From assembly GCF_038397725.1 (NCBI RefSeq), contig NZ_CP151634.1, positions 620,001 through 684,000 on the forward strand: a DNA stretch of 64,000 bases. The letters are read 5' to 3'. Numbering within the stretch: position 1 is the first letter of the stretch; every line of letters begins with the position of its first letter. The notes beneath the pieces are model-generated. The model was not told the DNA's origin. It ran no database searches and saw only the letters and a program-made list of their open reading frames with translations. Made by a program: the position numbers and the translations under genes. The DNA is from Microbacterium sp. LWO13-1.2 (GTDB lineage: Bacteria; Actinomycetota; Actinomycetes; Actinomycetales; Microbacteriaceae). Shown here in pieces: positions 51,665 to 60,394 of this stretch.

Positions 51665-53004
51665 CGGACTGCCTCCGTCGCCGGCTGCTCCGCACGCGCG
51701 GCGCCCTGTGGCACCCCGAACTCCTGGAACGCGATGCGGCGCTCGATGGGATAGACCTCGCGGCCGAGGATCGACGCGAGGATCGACGAGTTGCGCCAGG
51801 CCCCGAAGCCGAGGTCCGGCGCGGTCAGACCGTGGGTGTGCTCCTCGCCGTTCTGCACGAAGATCCGGCCACGGCCGCCGTCGACGCTGTAATCGCGGGC
51901 GACGTCGAGCCTGCCGAGTGCATCCCAATCGAGTCGGTCAGCGACGCCGGCGAGGAACGGCGGCGTCTCGGCGGCGTATCCGGTGGCGAGGATCAGCGAT
52001 GCGGTCTCGCGCTCGTGGTCCTGGCCGAGTTGACCGTGCCGCAGGCCGAGCCGGTAGGTGCTGCCGTCCCACTCGGCCGCGGTCACCTCGGTGTCGGTCA
52101 GGAGCGTTGTGCGCACCGGACCGTCGGCGCTGAGGCGGTAGAGGGTGTCGTAGATGTCGTCGATGAGGTCGGCGGAGATGCCCTTGTACAGGCTCCGCTG
52201 CTCGCGGCCGAGGTGCTGGCGCTGCCCGATCGGAAGCGCATGGAAGTGGTCGGTGTACTCGGGAGACGTCATCTCGAGAGTGAGCTTGGTGTACTCCATG
52301 GGGAAGAACCGCGGCGATCGCGTGATCCAGTCGAGGCGGTATCCGCCGTCGCGGGCGCCGTCGAGGAGGTCACGATAGATCTCCGCCGCCGACTGCCCGC
52401 TGCCGACGACGGTGATCGAATCCGTCGCGCGCAGCTCGTCGCGGCGCTCCATGTACTCCGAGCTGTGCACGGCCTGGCCGGCGACGTCGCGCAGCTCGCG
52501 GGGCACGGACGGGCGGGTGCCGACGCCGACGACGACATGACGCGCGCGGATCTCGCGCTCCTCGCCGGTGTCGGTGCGCATCGCCCGCACCGTGTACACG
52601 CCTTCGGCTTCGTCGTGCTCGATCGCGACGACTTCGTGATTCCACCGCAGGTTGGGGAGCCGGCTCGCCGCCCAGCGGCAGTAGGCGTCGTATTCGGCAC
52701 GCAGTGCGTAGAAGCTCTCCCGGATGTAGAAGGGGTAGAGCCGGCCGGTGTGCTTCAGCCAGTTGAGGAACGAGAACTCCGAGGTCGGATCGGCCATCGT
52801 CACGAGATCGGCGAGGAACGGCACCTGGATGGTCGCGCCCTCGATCATCATGCCGTGGTGCCAACGGAATCCGTCTTCGCGATCGAGGAACACCGCATCG
52901 AGCCCGGTCGGATGCGCGAGGCACGCGAGCCCCAGATTGAACGGCCCGATTCCGACACCGACCAGGTCGTGGATGTGGCCGCTGTCGTGCACGTGGCCGC
53001 TCAT
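51661..53004 (-). CDS. desB: L-lysine/cadaverine N-hydroxylase, DesB-like flavoprotein
   Basis: 447 residues. FAD-binding motif GVGIGPFNLGLACLA (16-30), substrate/NADPH elements SEFSFLNWLKHTGRLYPFY, VVGSGQSAAEIYRDLLD and the late ATGYAAETPPFL motif are as in IucD/SidA/DesB. A His-rich start (HVHDSGHIHD) is unusual. It N-hydroxylates cadaverine (or lysine) as the first hydroxamate step. Confidence 0.93.
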   Translation of the reverse strand: MSGHVHDSGHIHDLVGVGIGPFNLGLACLAHPTGLDAVFLDREDGFRWHHGMMIEGATIQVPFLADLVTMADPTSEFSFLNWLKHTGRLYPFYIRESFYALRAEYDAYCRWAASRLPNLRWNHEVVAIEHDEAEGVYTVRAMRTDTGEEREIRARHVVVGVGTRPSVPRELRDVAGQAVHSSEYMERRDELRATDSITVVGSGQSAAEIYRDLLDGARDGGYRLDWITRSPRFFPMEYTKLTLEMTSPEYTDHFHALPIGQRQHLGREQRSLYKGISADLIDDIYDTLYRLSADGPVRTTLLTDTEVTAAEWDGSTYRLGLRHGQLGQDHERETASLILATGYAAETPPFLAGVADRLDWDALGRLDVARDYSVDGGRGRIFVQNGEEHTHGLTAPDLGFGAWRNSSILASILGREVYPIERRIAFQEFGVPQGAARAEQPATEAVR

Positions 53005-54461
53005 GCGTCGGCCCCGACCAGTTCGAGTTCGTCATCGATGCTGGCCAGCGTCGCGGCGGCATCCTTCACCATCGCGAGGATCTCGCGCACGTCATCGAGC
53101 GTCGTCTCGGGGTTGAGCAGCGTGAGCTTGAGGCAGGGCCGCCCCGCGATGACCGTCTTCGCGACGAGCGCGCGCCCCGACTCGAAGAGCACGCGACGCA
53201 CCCCGGCGACGAGCGCATCCTGCTCCGCGGGAGAGGCACCGTCCGGACGAACGCGGAACAGCACGGTGCTGAGCTGGGTGCGGCCGACGAGTTCGAGTTC
53301 TGGGTCGTCGTCGACGACGTCGCCGACCTCGACGGCCAGGTCGATCACGGCGTCGAACATCTCACCGATGCGGTCGGCTCCGATCGCCCGCAGCGACACC
53401 CACAGCTTCAGAGCGTCGAAGCGACGAGTCGTCTGCAGCGACTTGTCGACCTGGTTCGGCTCGTCGTTCTCGAGCGGGTTGAGGTAATCGGCGTGCCATG
53501 CGCCCGCGGCGAGGTCACGGCGCTCGCGGACCAGGATCGCGCTGGACGAGACGGGCTGGAAGAAGCTCTTGTGGAAGTCGACCGTCACCGACCGCGCCCG
53601 CTCGATGCCCGTCAGCAGGTGCCGGCGACGGCGCGACACCAGGAGCCCGCACCCGTACGCGGCATCGACGTGCAGCCAGACGCCATGGGCGTCGCACACG
53701 TCGGCGATCCGCATGATCGGGTCGATCACGCCGCGGTCGGTGGTGCCGCCGGTGGCGACGACCGCCATCGGCACGCGCCCTTCTGCGGCGGCCGCGCCGA
53801 GCGCCGCGTCGAGTGCGGACGGCAGCATCCGTCCTTCGCCGTCGTCGGCGACCTCGATGACCGCGTCGTCGGCGAGGCCGAGCAGCAGCGCCGACTTCCC
53901 CACGCTGAAGTGACTCGACGCCGTCGCAAACACGACCATGCGCGAGAGCGCGATCGATCGCGGCTCCTCGATCGTCGACACGGCCGCCTCCCTGGCGAGG
54001 AACAGGGCGTGGAAGTTCGACTGCGTGCCCCCGGAGGTGAAGACACCGTCACCCGAGTCGAATCCGACCCATCCGGTCGCCGTCTCGATGAGTCGGCGCT
54101 CCATCAAGGTGCCCACCGTGGACTGGTCATAGGTGTCGACCGAGGTGTTCACCGCGGCGAGGATGCTCTCTGCGGCGACAGCGGGAATCACGACCGGGCA
54201 GTTGAGATGCGCGGCGTATCCCGGGTGGTGGAACCACACGGCGTTCGCGAGGAAGAGCTCGTCGATCTCGCGGATGGCCACCGACCCGCCGACGCCCGTT
54301 CCGGCGAGATCGACGCCGTCGACGAGCCGCTGCAGCTCGGCGCGCGATGCGCCGGACGAGGGTTGGGTCACTTCGGCGAAACGCGCGGCGACCCGAGCAG
54401 AGCTCTCATCGACCAACGAGCGATATTCATCCGTCGTGGACGCGGTCAGCAGCTCAGACAT
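53001..54461 (-). CDS. desA: PLP-dependent decarboxylase, DesA-like
   Basis: 486 residues, group-II decarboxylase. PLP lysine Lys298 in TVDFHKSFFQPVSS; the Asp/Ala pair in WLHVDAAYGCGLL; SGGTQSNFHALFLARE and the start HHPGYAAHLNCP are family signatures. It should decarboxylate lysine to cadaverine. First gene of a six-gene operon with 4-base overlaps at most junctions, downstream of a DtxR/IdeR-type iron box. Confidence 0.9.
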   Translation of the reverse strand: MSELLTASTTDEYRSLVDESSARVAARFAEVTQPSSGASRAELQRLVDGVDLAGTGVGGSVAIREIDELFLANAVWFHHPGYAAHLNCPVVIPAVAAESILAAVNTSVDTYDQSTVGTLMERRLIETATGWVGFDSGDGVFTSGGTQSNFHALFLAREAAVSTIEEPRSIALSRMVVFATASSHFSVGKSALLLGLADDAVIEVADDGEGRMLPSALDAALGAAAAEGRVPMAVVATGGTTDRGVIDPIMRIADVCDAHGVWLHVDAAYGCGLLVSRRRRHLLTGIERARSVTVDFHKSFFQPVSSSAILVRERRDLAAGAWHADYLNPLENDEPNQVDKSLQTTRRFDALKLWVSLRAIGADRIGEMFDAVIDLAVEVGDVVDDDPELELVGRTQLSTVLFRVRPDGASPAEQDALVAGVRRVLFESGRALVAKTVIAGRPCLKLTLLNPETTLDDVREILAMVKDAAATLASIDDELELVGADA

Positions 54462-54479
54462 TCAACCAGACTCCTCAAG

Positions 54480-54498
54480 TTAGGTATGCCTACCCTAC
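54480..54498 (-). promoter_or_regulatory. DtxR/IdeR-type iron box upstream of desA
   Basis: On the minus strand GTAGGGTAGGCATACCTAA matches the consensus TTAGGTTAGGCTAACCTAA at 15 of 19 positions. It lies 19-37 bases before the desA start codon, where a bound repressor would block transcription in iron-replete cells. Confidence 0.75.
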
Positions 54499-54536
54499 AT
54501 AGTGAGAAGTTCCGGCGCGAAACCGCGCGTCATGTT

Positions 54537-55559
54537 TCAGTGCCCTGGCGCTCCCTCGCTCAACGACCGGGGGAGAGCTCGTTCAACGAACGACGGGGTG
54601 AGTGCCGGCACCACGGCACTGTGCACCAGGCGCGCGACGAGCTCGGGATAGGCGACCCCCGCAGCCTGGAACATCCGCGGGACCTGCGACGCCGCGGTCA
54701 TGCCCGGCATGGTGTTGACCTCGTTCAGCACCGGCCCGTCTTCGGTGAGGAAGAAATCCATCCGGGCGACGCCTGCGCACCCGAGCGCGTCGAACATGGT
54801 CAGCGCAGCCTCCGTCAGCGCGCGCCGATCCACGTCGCTCAGCTCCGCCGGCACCGTGAAACGTGCAGAGCCGTCGTACTTCGCCGCGGTGTCGAACAGG
54901 CCTTCGGCGTGGATCTCCAGCGGCGGCGGCGCCCAGACGGTCCCGTCTGCATCGCGCATCACGGCCACATCGATCTCGCGGCCGCGCATCACCCTCTCGA
55001 CGAGGATGCGGCGGTCGTACTCCGCCGCGGTGCGCAGCGCCGAACGCAGCTGCGCGGCGTCGCGCACCAGTGTCACGCCATAGCTGGATCCGGCCGAGAC
55101 CGGCTTGACCACGACGTCCTCATCGAATTCGAGGTCGTCGATCTCGTCGACCGAGATGGCGATCCCCGGCGCGGTGCGGATGCCGACAGCATCCGCCACG
55201 AGCTTCGTCACCCACTTGTCCATGCCGATCGCCCCCGCGCCCGACCCTGAGCCGACCACCGGCGTATGCGCGAGAGCGCACAGCGCGGCGAGCGCGCCGT
55301 CTTCGCCGAGTGCACCGTGCACCGCCGGGAACACCACGTCGGCCCGCTCGATCAGCGCGACCGCGGCCGCGAGCGATCCCGCCGCACCCGCACCCAGCGC
55401 GACGCCCTCCTGGACCCACGTGCCGTCCCGCGCGATCGTCACGGCGGTGACGGCGAAACCGCCCGATCGCAGCGCGCTTCCGACGGCAGCGGCGGACGCC
55501 AGAGAGACCTCGTGCTCGGCGTTCTGCCCGCCGCCGATGACCAGGACGTTCGTGCTCAT
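54537..55559 (-). CDS. ddl: D-alanine-D-alanine ligase-type ATP-grasp enzyme
   Basis: 340 residues from ATG 55559. ATP-grasp landmarks: LVIGGGQNAEHEVSLASAAA, VFPAVHGALGEDGALAALC, VVKPVSAGSSYGVTLVRDAA and the metal site DGPVLNEVNTMPGMT. In the substrate omega-loop the usual FYDYEAKY segment reads LFDTAAKYDGSAR, so the second substrate may not be plain D-alanine. The start overlaps the racemase stop by 4 bases. Ligase of cell-wall precursor dipeptides; specificity cannot be settled from sequence alone. Confidence 0.88.
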   Translation of the reverse strand: MSTNVLVIGGGQNAEHEVSLASAAAVGSALRSGGFAVTAVTIARDGTWVQEGVALGAGAAGSLAAAVALIERADVVFPAVHGALGEDGALAALCALAHTPVVGSGSGAGAIGMDKWVTKLVADAVGIRTAPGIAISVDEIDDLEFDEDVVVKPVSAGSSYGVTLVRDAAQLRSALRTAAEYDRRILVERVMRGREIDVAVMRDADGTVWAPPPLEIHAEGLFDTAAKYDGSARFTVPAELSDVDRRALTEAALTMFDALGCAGVARMDFFLTEDGPVLNEVNTMPGMTAASQVPRMFQAAGVAYPELVARLVHSAVVPALTPSFVERALPRSLSEGAPGH

Positions 55560-56704
55560 GTGGTGCTCCTCTTCACTCGCGGCCCGATGCCGGCGACGAT
55601 CGTATGCGGGATGGTTGCGGCCCAGTCGGCCCATTCATGGATGCTCGGAACGGCTCCCCCGTCGGGGCCGAACACGGTCGCGACCGTGCCGTGCGGGAAG
55701 GCCTCGGCCCCGGTGTCGATGACGATCTGATCCATCGACACGCGGCCGACGATGCGATGCCGCCGGCCGCCGATCTCGACGGCGGCGTTCGCCGACAGTC
55801 CGCGGGGGATGCCGTCGGCGTAGCCGAGTCCGATGACGCTCAGGTGCGTGTCGCGGTCGGTGACGTGGAACCCTCCGTAGCCGACGGGCGTGCCCCTCGA
55901 CGCTTGGGCGGTGTGCACGATCGGCGCGGTCAGCCGCGAGGCGCCGTTCAGGGCGATGGTGCCGGACGGATCGATGCCGACGAGCCCTGCACCGATCCTG
56001 ACCATGTCGAAGTGCGTCGCGCGATCGGTCAGCGCACCCGACGTCGCGGCGAGATGGACGAGCAGCCGTTCGAGTCCTGAGGCATGTGCCGCGGCGACCG
56101 CTGCTTCCATCCGTAGGACGGCTGCGGCGTTCTGCGCGGGATCGGCGTAGTCGGCCAGTGGCAGATGCCCCATGAGGGCCACGACGTCGATCCTGCCGAG
56201 GCCGTGGCCCGCACGCGCCAGGCGGAAGAGCTCCTCCCAGTGCTCACTCGGGCATCCGCCGCGAGCCATCCCGGTGTCGACGTTCAGGTGCACACGGATC
56301 GCGGGGTCGCCCAGCGGCCCGGCATCCACGATCAACTGCCGCAGCTCGTCGACCGAGGCCACCGCGACGTCGATCCGGTCGGCGGCCGCGCGAGCGGCGT
56401 CGATGCCGGAAGGATGCAGCCAGGCGAGGATCGGCACGGTCAGCCCTGCCGCCCGCAGCGCGGATCCCTCGGCGATATCGGTGACACCGAGCTGCTCGGC
56501 GCCGGCCGCGACCGCCGCCTGGGCCACCGCGATCGCCCCGTGCCCGTAACCGTCGGCCTTCACGACGGCCATGATCCGCGCGTCGGTCCGCGCCTGCACG
56601 CGGCGGACGTTGGCAGCCACTGCTACCGGAAGCACCTGCAGCGTGGGGCCCTGCAGGTGCGGCCCTGCTGAGGTCATCGTGGCGGCAGACCGGAAGAGCG
56701 TCAT
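55556..56704 (-). CDS. alr: Alanine racemase (PLP, fold type III)
   Basis: 382 residues from ATG 56704, overlapping the carboxypeptidase stop by 4 bases. PLP lysine Lys49 in AVVKADGYGHGAIAVAQ; RHRIVGRVSMDQIVIDTG holds the active-site region, and GIGYAD-type sequence appears as IGLGYADGIPRGLS. It supplies D-Ala (or D-Ser) for the downstream ligase. Being co-transcribed with ligase and carboxypeptidase resembles the vanT/vanC layout, though no membrane domain is present. Confidence 0.9.
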   Translation of the reverse strand: MTLFRSAATMTSAGPHLQGPTLQVLPVAVAANVRRVQARTDARIMAVVKADGYGHGAIAVAQAAVAAGAEQLGVTDIAEGSALRAAGLTVPILAWLHPSGIDAARAAADRIDVAVASVDELRQLIVDAGPLGDPAIRVHLNVDTGMARGGCPSEHWEELFRLARAGHGLGRIDVVALMGHLPLADYADPAQNAAAVLRMEAAVAAAHASGLERLLVHLAATSGALTDRATHFDMVRIGAGLVGIDPSGTIALNGASRLTAPIVHTAQASRGTPVGYGGFHVTDRDTHLSVIGLGYADGIPRGLSANAAVEIGGRRHRIVGRVSMDQIVIDTGAEAFPHGTVATVFGPDGGAVPSIHEWADWAATIPHTIVAGIGPRVKRSTT

Positions 56705-57348
56705 CGGGTCATCCGCGGGTCGACGCTGGCATCGCTGTACATCTCCGGACAACCGTCGTCGATCGCCTCCGGACGCAGTTCGTAGTGCCAGGACTCATTG
56801 GCGTAGATCTGGCAGAGGCCGTACTGCGCGCCGTTCTGCATCAGCCAGTCGAGCGCGGTGAGCGGCCCCAGATCGACCGCTTGGCCGCTCACGTGCGCCG
56901 ATGCCGTGGGCGGCGCCACCCAGCGCGACGCCTCTTCGATCGAGCCGTAGTCGGCGACGGCATCCGTCAGCAGTTTCTCCTGCAGCGCCGTCGAGCGCCA
57001 CCCGCCGTTGACCTCGAACTCGACGCCGTCGCCAGCGGCATCCGTCGCCGCACGCCGCAGAGCCTCGAGGAGTGCGGGATCGAGCTTGCTCACCGCGGGA
57101 AGGTGATCGTCGAACACCGAGGGCCGAGCATCGTCGCGGATCACGCCGTCGGCTTCGCTCGGGGCGAGGGTGGTGCCAGCGGGGGCATGACCAGGATCGC
57201 CGGACGTCGCGGTGGAGGTCGGCGTGTTGGCGGATGCCGCCTCCAGCGCCTGCTGGGTGACGATCACTCCAGCGGCGACGAGGCCGATCGCGATGCCGGC
57301 CGCGGCGAGGCGCCGGCCGAGGAAGCGGGGAGCAGAGGTGTCGTTCAT
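56701..57348 (-). CDS. Membrane-anchored D,D-carboxypeptidase/dipeptidase, VanY-like (M15)
   Basis: 215 residues. One N-terminal signal anchor (residues 14-32) and an Ala/Thr/Ser linker precede the M15 domain. The zinc site is complete: SAHVSGQAVD (His152, Asp159) and ESWHYE (Glu185 catalytic base, His188). NGGWRSTALQEKLL is the family's substrate-binding segment. It would trim the terminal D-Ala from peptidoglycan precursors outside the membrane. First gene of the leftward ligase operon, divergent from the two-component system. Confidence 0.9.
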   Translation of the reverse strand: MNDTSAPRFLGRRLAAAGIAIGLVAAGVIVTQQALEAASANTPTSTATSGDPGHAPAGTTLAPSEADGVIRDDARPSVFDDHLPAVSKLDPALLEALRRAATDAAGDGVEFEVNGGWRSTALQEKLLTDAVADYGSIEEASRWVAPPTASAHVSGQAVDLGPLTALDWLMQNGAQYGLCQIYANESWHYELRPEAIDDGCPEMYSDASVDPRMTR

Positions 57349-57384
57349 GTTCCCCAGTCAAGGAGGCCGCGTGTTGCCCTGCCG

Positions 57385-57400
57385 TATGCACATTTGCATA
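57385..57400. promoter_or_regulatory. Inverted repeat in the carboxypeptidase/response-regulator divergent promoter
   Basis: TATGCA-catt-TGCATA is a perfect 6-base inverted repeat in the 88-base gap between the divergent genes, followed by TATGC again. A candidate binding site for the adjacent OmpR-type response regulator. Confidence 0.45.
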
Positions 57401-57436
57401 TGCTCGCGATATGTCGGGGTGCGTAGGATCTGAGCC

Positions 57437-58129
57437 ATGCGTGTGCTGATCGTCGAGGACGAGCTCTATCTCGCCGAGGCCATCCGCGACGGTCTGCGGC
57501 TCGAGGCGATCGCGTCCGATATCGCCGGCGACGGCGACACCGCCCTCGAGCAGCTGAGCATCAACGCGTATGACATCGCCGTGCTCGACCGCGACATCCC
57601 CGGCCCCTCCGGCGATGAGGTGGCGCAGTGGATCGTGGCGTCGGGCAGCGGCATCCCGATCCTGATGCTCACGGCTGCCGACCGTCTCGACGACAAGGCG
57701 ACGGGGTTCGAGCTGGGCGCCGACGACTACCTCACCAAGCCCTTCGAGATGCGCGAGCTCGTGCTGCGGCTGCGTGCTCTCGACCGTCGGCGCGTGCGTA
57801 CGCGGCCACCCGTGCACGAGATCGCGGGGCTCCGCCTGGACCCGTTCCGGCGCGAGGTGTTCCGAGACGGTCGCTATGTCGCGCTGACTCGCAAGCAGTT
57901 CGCCGTGCTCGAGGTGCTCGTCGATGCGGCCGGCGGTGTCGTCAGCGCCGAGGAGCTGCTCGAACGCGCATGGGACGAGAACGCCGACCCGTTCACGAAC
58001 GCCGTGCGGATCACGGTGTCGTCGCTGCGCAAGCGGCTTGGCGAGCCCTGGCTCATCCTCACGGTTCCCGGGGTGGGCTACCGGATCGAGACGGAAGCGG
58101 ATGCCGAAGGGGCGGATGCCGGTGCCTAG
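57437..58129 (+). CDS. OmpR/VanR-type response regulator
   Basis: 230 residues. Receiver domain with acidic pocket VEDE (7-10), phosphoacceptor Asp51 in AVLDRDIPGPSG, Thr in MLTAAD and Lys101 in YLTKPFEM. The C-terminal winged helix (about 130-225) includes LTRKQFAVLEVLVDAAGGVV and TVSSLRKRLGEPWLILTVPG. It probably controls the divergent carboxypeptidase-racemase-ligase operon. The kinase gene overlaps its 3' end by 14 bases. Confidence 0.93.
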   Translation: MRVLIVEDELYLAEAIRDGLRLEAIASDIAGDGDTALEQLSINAYDIAVLDRDIPGPSGDEVAQWIVASGSGIPILMLTAADRLDDKATGFELGADDYLTKPFEMRELVLRLRALDRRRVRTRPPVHEIAGLRLDPFRREVFRDGRYVALTRKQFAVLEVLVDAAGGVVSAEELLERAWDENADPFTNAVRITVSSLRKRLGEPWLILTVPGVGYRIETEADAEGADAGA

Positions 58130-59225
58130 GCGTCGGGGGATGAGCGCCCGCCTCAAACTCACGCTGAGCTACGCTCTCATCGTCGTGCTGGCCGGAGCCG
58201 CGCTCCTCACTGTCGTCGGAGTTTTTCTTCTCCGGTACGTGCCTGATGTGCAGATTCCGCAGATGCTCCCCGGTGAATTCATCCCCAACCGCTCCGATCT
58301 GCTGCGTGCCTTCACGCCTGTCGCGATCCTGGTGATGCTCTTCCTGATCGTGGGCGGGTTCGTGGGCGGATGGGTCCTCGCGGGACGCATGCTCGCCCCT
58401 CTTGGCCGAATCGGCGAGGCGGCAAGGCTGGCCGCGCAGGGTTCGCTGTCGCATCGCGTGGCGCTCGAGGGTCCGAGAGACGAGTTCCGAGATCTGGCCG
58501 ACGTGTTCGACTCGATGCTCGAGCAGCTCGAGGCGCATGTCGCGGAGCAGCAGCGATTCGCCGCGAACGCCTCGCACGAGCTCCGAACCCCGCTCGCGAT
58601 CTCCCAGGCCCTGCTGGAGGTCGCTCGGTCGGATCCGGGTCGCGATGTGGATGCTCTCATCGATCGCCTGCAGGAGGTCAACACCAGGGCGATCGATCTG
58701 ACCGAGGCGTTGCTGCTGCTCAGCCGTGCCGATGGTCGCGCCTTCGTCCGTGAAGTCGTCGATCTCTCGCTCTCCTCCGAAGAAGCGGTCGAGACGCTGG
58801 CCCCGCTCGCCGATCGGCGCCGTGTCTCCCTGGACGTCGGCGGCGATGCCGCCCGCACCCTCGGATCGCCGGCGCTCCTGCAGCAGCTGGTCACGAACCT
58901 CGTGCACAACGCCATCGTGCACAACCTTCCCGAGGGCGGCACCGTGACGGTGCGCACGTATGCGCGCCCCGAGGCGATCGCGCTCGTCGTCGAGAACACC
59001 GGAGCCGTGCTCCCGCCGCACCTCGTCGCGATCCTCGCCGAGCCGTTCCAGCGCGGCGCCGCGCGCACCCGTGGCGACGATCACGCCGGTATCGGGCTGG
59101 GTCTCGCCATCGCGCAACGGATCACCGAGGCCCACGACGGCTCCCTGCACCTCACGCCCCGCGTCGGCGGTGGGTTGAACGTGACGGTGTGGCTGCCGCA
59201 TCCGTATCCCGGGCCCCTGGTCTGA
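58116..59225 (+). CDS. Sensor histidine kinase
   Basis: 369 residues from ATG 58116 (AAGGGG just upstream); an ATG at 58140 is an alternative. Two helices (about 18-40 and 66-90) bracket a very short extracytoplasmic loop of about 25 residues, as in intramembrane or VanS-like sensors. A HAMP segment, the H-box ASHELRTPLAISQA (His154), N-box LVTNLVHNAIVHN and G-box AGIGLGLAIAQRITE are present. It is paired with the preceding response regulator. Confidence 0.92.
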   Translation: MPVPRRRGMSARLKLTLSYALIVVLAGAALLTVVGVFLLRYVPDVQIPQMLPGEFIPNRSDLLRAFTPVAILVMLFLIVGGFVGGWVLAGRMLAPLGRIGEAARLAAQGSLSHRVALEGPRDEFRDLADVFDSMLEQLEAHVAEQQRFAANASHELRTPLAISQALLEVARSDPGRDVDALIDRLQEVNTRAIDLTEALLLLSRADGRAFVREVVDLSLSSEEAVETLAPLADRRRVSLDVGGDAARTLGSPALLQQLVTNLVHNAIVHNLPEGGTVTVRTYARPEAIALVVENTGAVLPPHLVAILAEPFQRGAARTRGDDHAGIGLGLAIAQRITEAHDGSLHLTPRVGGGLNVTVWLPHPYPGPLV

Positions 59226-59269
59226 CCTTCCGGCATCCGCGTTCGGGTCCTTCGCGCGGTCTCGCGTGT

Positions 59270-59350
59270 GCCACCTGTCGGACGAAGTTGCACCTGCAGG
59301 ACGATCCGTCGGGATCGGTCCGACAACTGCAACATGGTCCGACGGATGGC
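59270..59350. repeat. 81-bp palindromic repeat, family B copy 1
   Basis: Arms GCCACCTGTCGGAC (59270-59283) and GTCCGACGGATGGC (59337-59350) pair with two differences; the interior holds a CCTGCAGG palindrome and a second GGTCCGAC unit. It lies between the convergent kinase and WYL-regulator genes. A second copy of identical length (71 of 81 bases the same) is at 61585-61665. Confidence 0.8.
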
Positions 59351-59370
59351 ATCCGATCGGGCCGCGTGAT

Positions 59371-60333
59371 CTACTCGGCCACCCCGGCAGCCCGGGTGAA
59401 CCTCGCCGCCATGTCGACGAGAGCACGGCGGACGTCCTCCCCCTCCAGCAGCTCGAACTCGATCCCGGACATCCCGAGGTACAGGGCGAACTCCTCGGGT
59501 GAACGCGAGCCAGCGGTGAGGATGCTGGTGCCGCCGCCCTCGTCGACGACCTCGGCGACCGTGACATCGAAGTGGCGGGAGACGACAGCAGCCGGTGCCT
59601 GCATCCGCAGCCGGGCGCGGTACGGATAGGGCGCGGTGGTGATGCTCCGCGTCGTGAACTGACGGAGGGCGTCGTCGGGGATGTCACGCTCCGGGAACTC
59701 GTCGCGCAGGATGAGCGGATGCCGCATCCGATCGACGCGCAGGGTGCGCCAGCCTTCGCGCTCCGGATCCCAGGCGACGAGGTACCAGCGCTCCGCCGTG
59801 TGCACGATGCGGTGCGGTTCGACCGCTCGCCGCACCTCGACGCCGTCGTGGCGCGTGTAGTCGATCTGCATCCGCCGTCGCTCGGCGATCGCGGATGCGA
59901 CGGTCGTGACCACGTCGAGGTCGACGTCGTCACGGCGCGACGACAGCGACACCATCGCCCGCTCGACGTCGATGATCTGGCGGCGGGTCGCCGGCGACAG
60001 CGATTGCTCGAGCTTCGCCAGTGCGCGCGCCGAGGCGTCTTCGATGCCGGTGACGACGCTCGTCGCGGCGGCGCGCAGCCCGACGGCGATCGCGACGGAC
60101 TCGTCGGCGGAGAGGGTCAGTGGAGGGACAGCCGCTCCAGCGCCGAGCCGGTAGCCGCCATGGCGACCTCGGGTCGCCTCGATCCCGTAGCCGAGCTCAC
60201 GCAGATCGTCGATGTCGCGCCGGAGGGTGCGCCCGCTCACTTCGAGGCGGTCGCGCAGTTCCGCCCCGCTCCATTCCCGTCGTGCCTGCAGAAGCGAGAG
60301 CAGTTCGAGAGTGCGTCCGGTCGTCCGTGTCAT
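59371..60333 (-). CDS. WYL-domain (YafY-type) transcriptional regulator
   Basis: 320 residues. N-terminal HTH of the HTH_11 type (TLELLSLLQARREWSGAELR, RDIDDLRELGYGIE) and GRHGGYRLG wing, then a WYL domain with AERWYLVAWDPEREGWRTLR and a C-terminal WCX extension. Members sense ligands or nucleic acids and often control a divergent neighbour, here the epoxide hydrolase gene 61 bases away. Confidence 0.9.
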   Translation of the reverse strand: MTRTTGRTLELLSLLQARREWSGAELRDRLEVSGRTLRRDIDDLRELGYGIEATRGRHGGYRLGAGAAVPPLTLSADESVAIAVGLRAAATSVVTGIEDASARALAKLEQSLSPATRRQIIDVERAMVSLSSRRDDVDLDVVTTVASAIAERRRMQIDYTRHDGVEVRRAVEPHRIVHTAERWYLVAWDPEREGWRTLRVDRMRHPLILRDEFPERDIPDDALRQFTTRSITTAPYPYRARLRMQAPAAVVSRHFDVTVAEVVDEGGGTSILTAGSRSPEEFALYLGMSGIEFELLEGEDVRRALVDMAARFTRAAGVAE

Positions 60334-60394
60334 GCTCCGAGTCTCTTTCGCTATCAGGACATATTATGGCCGGTTATGGCGAGATTCTGGAGAC

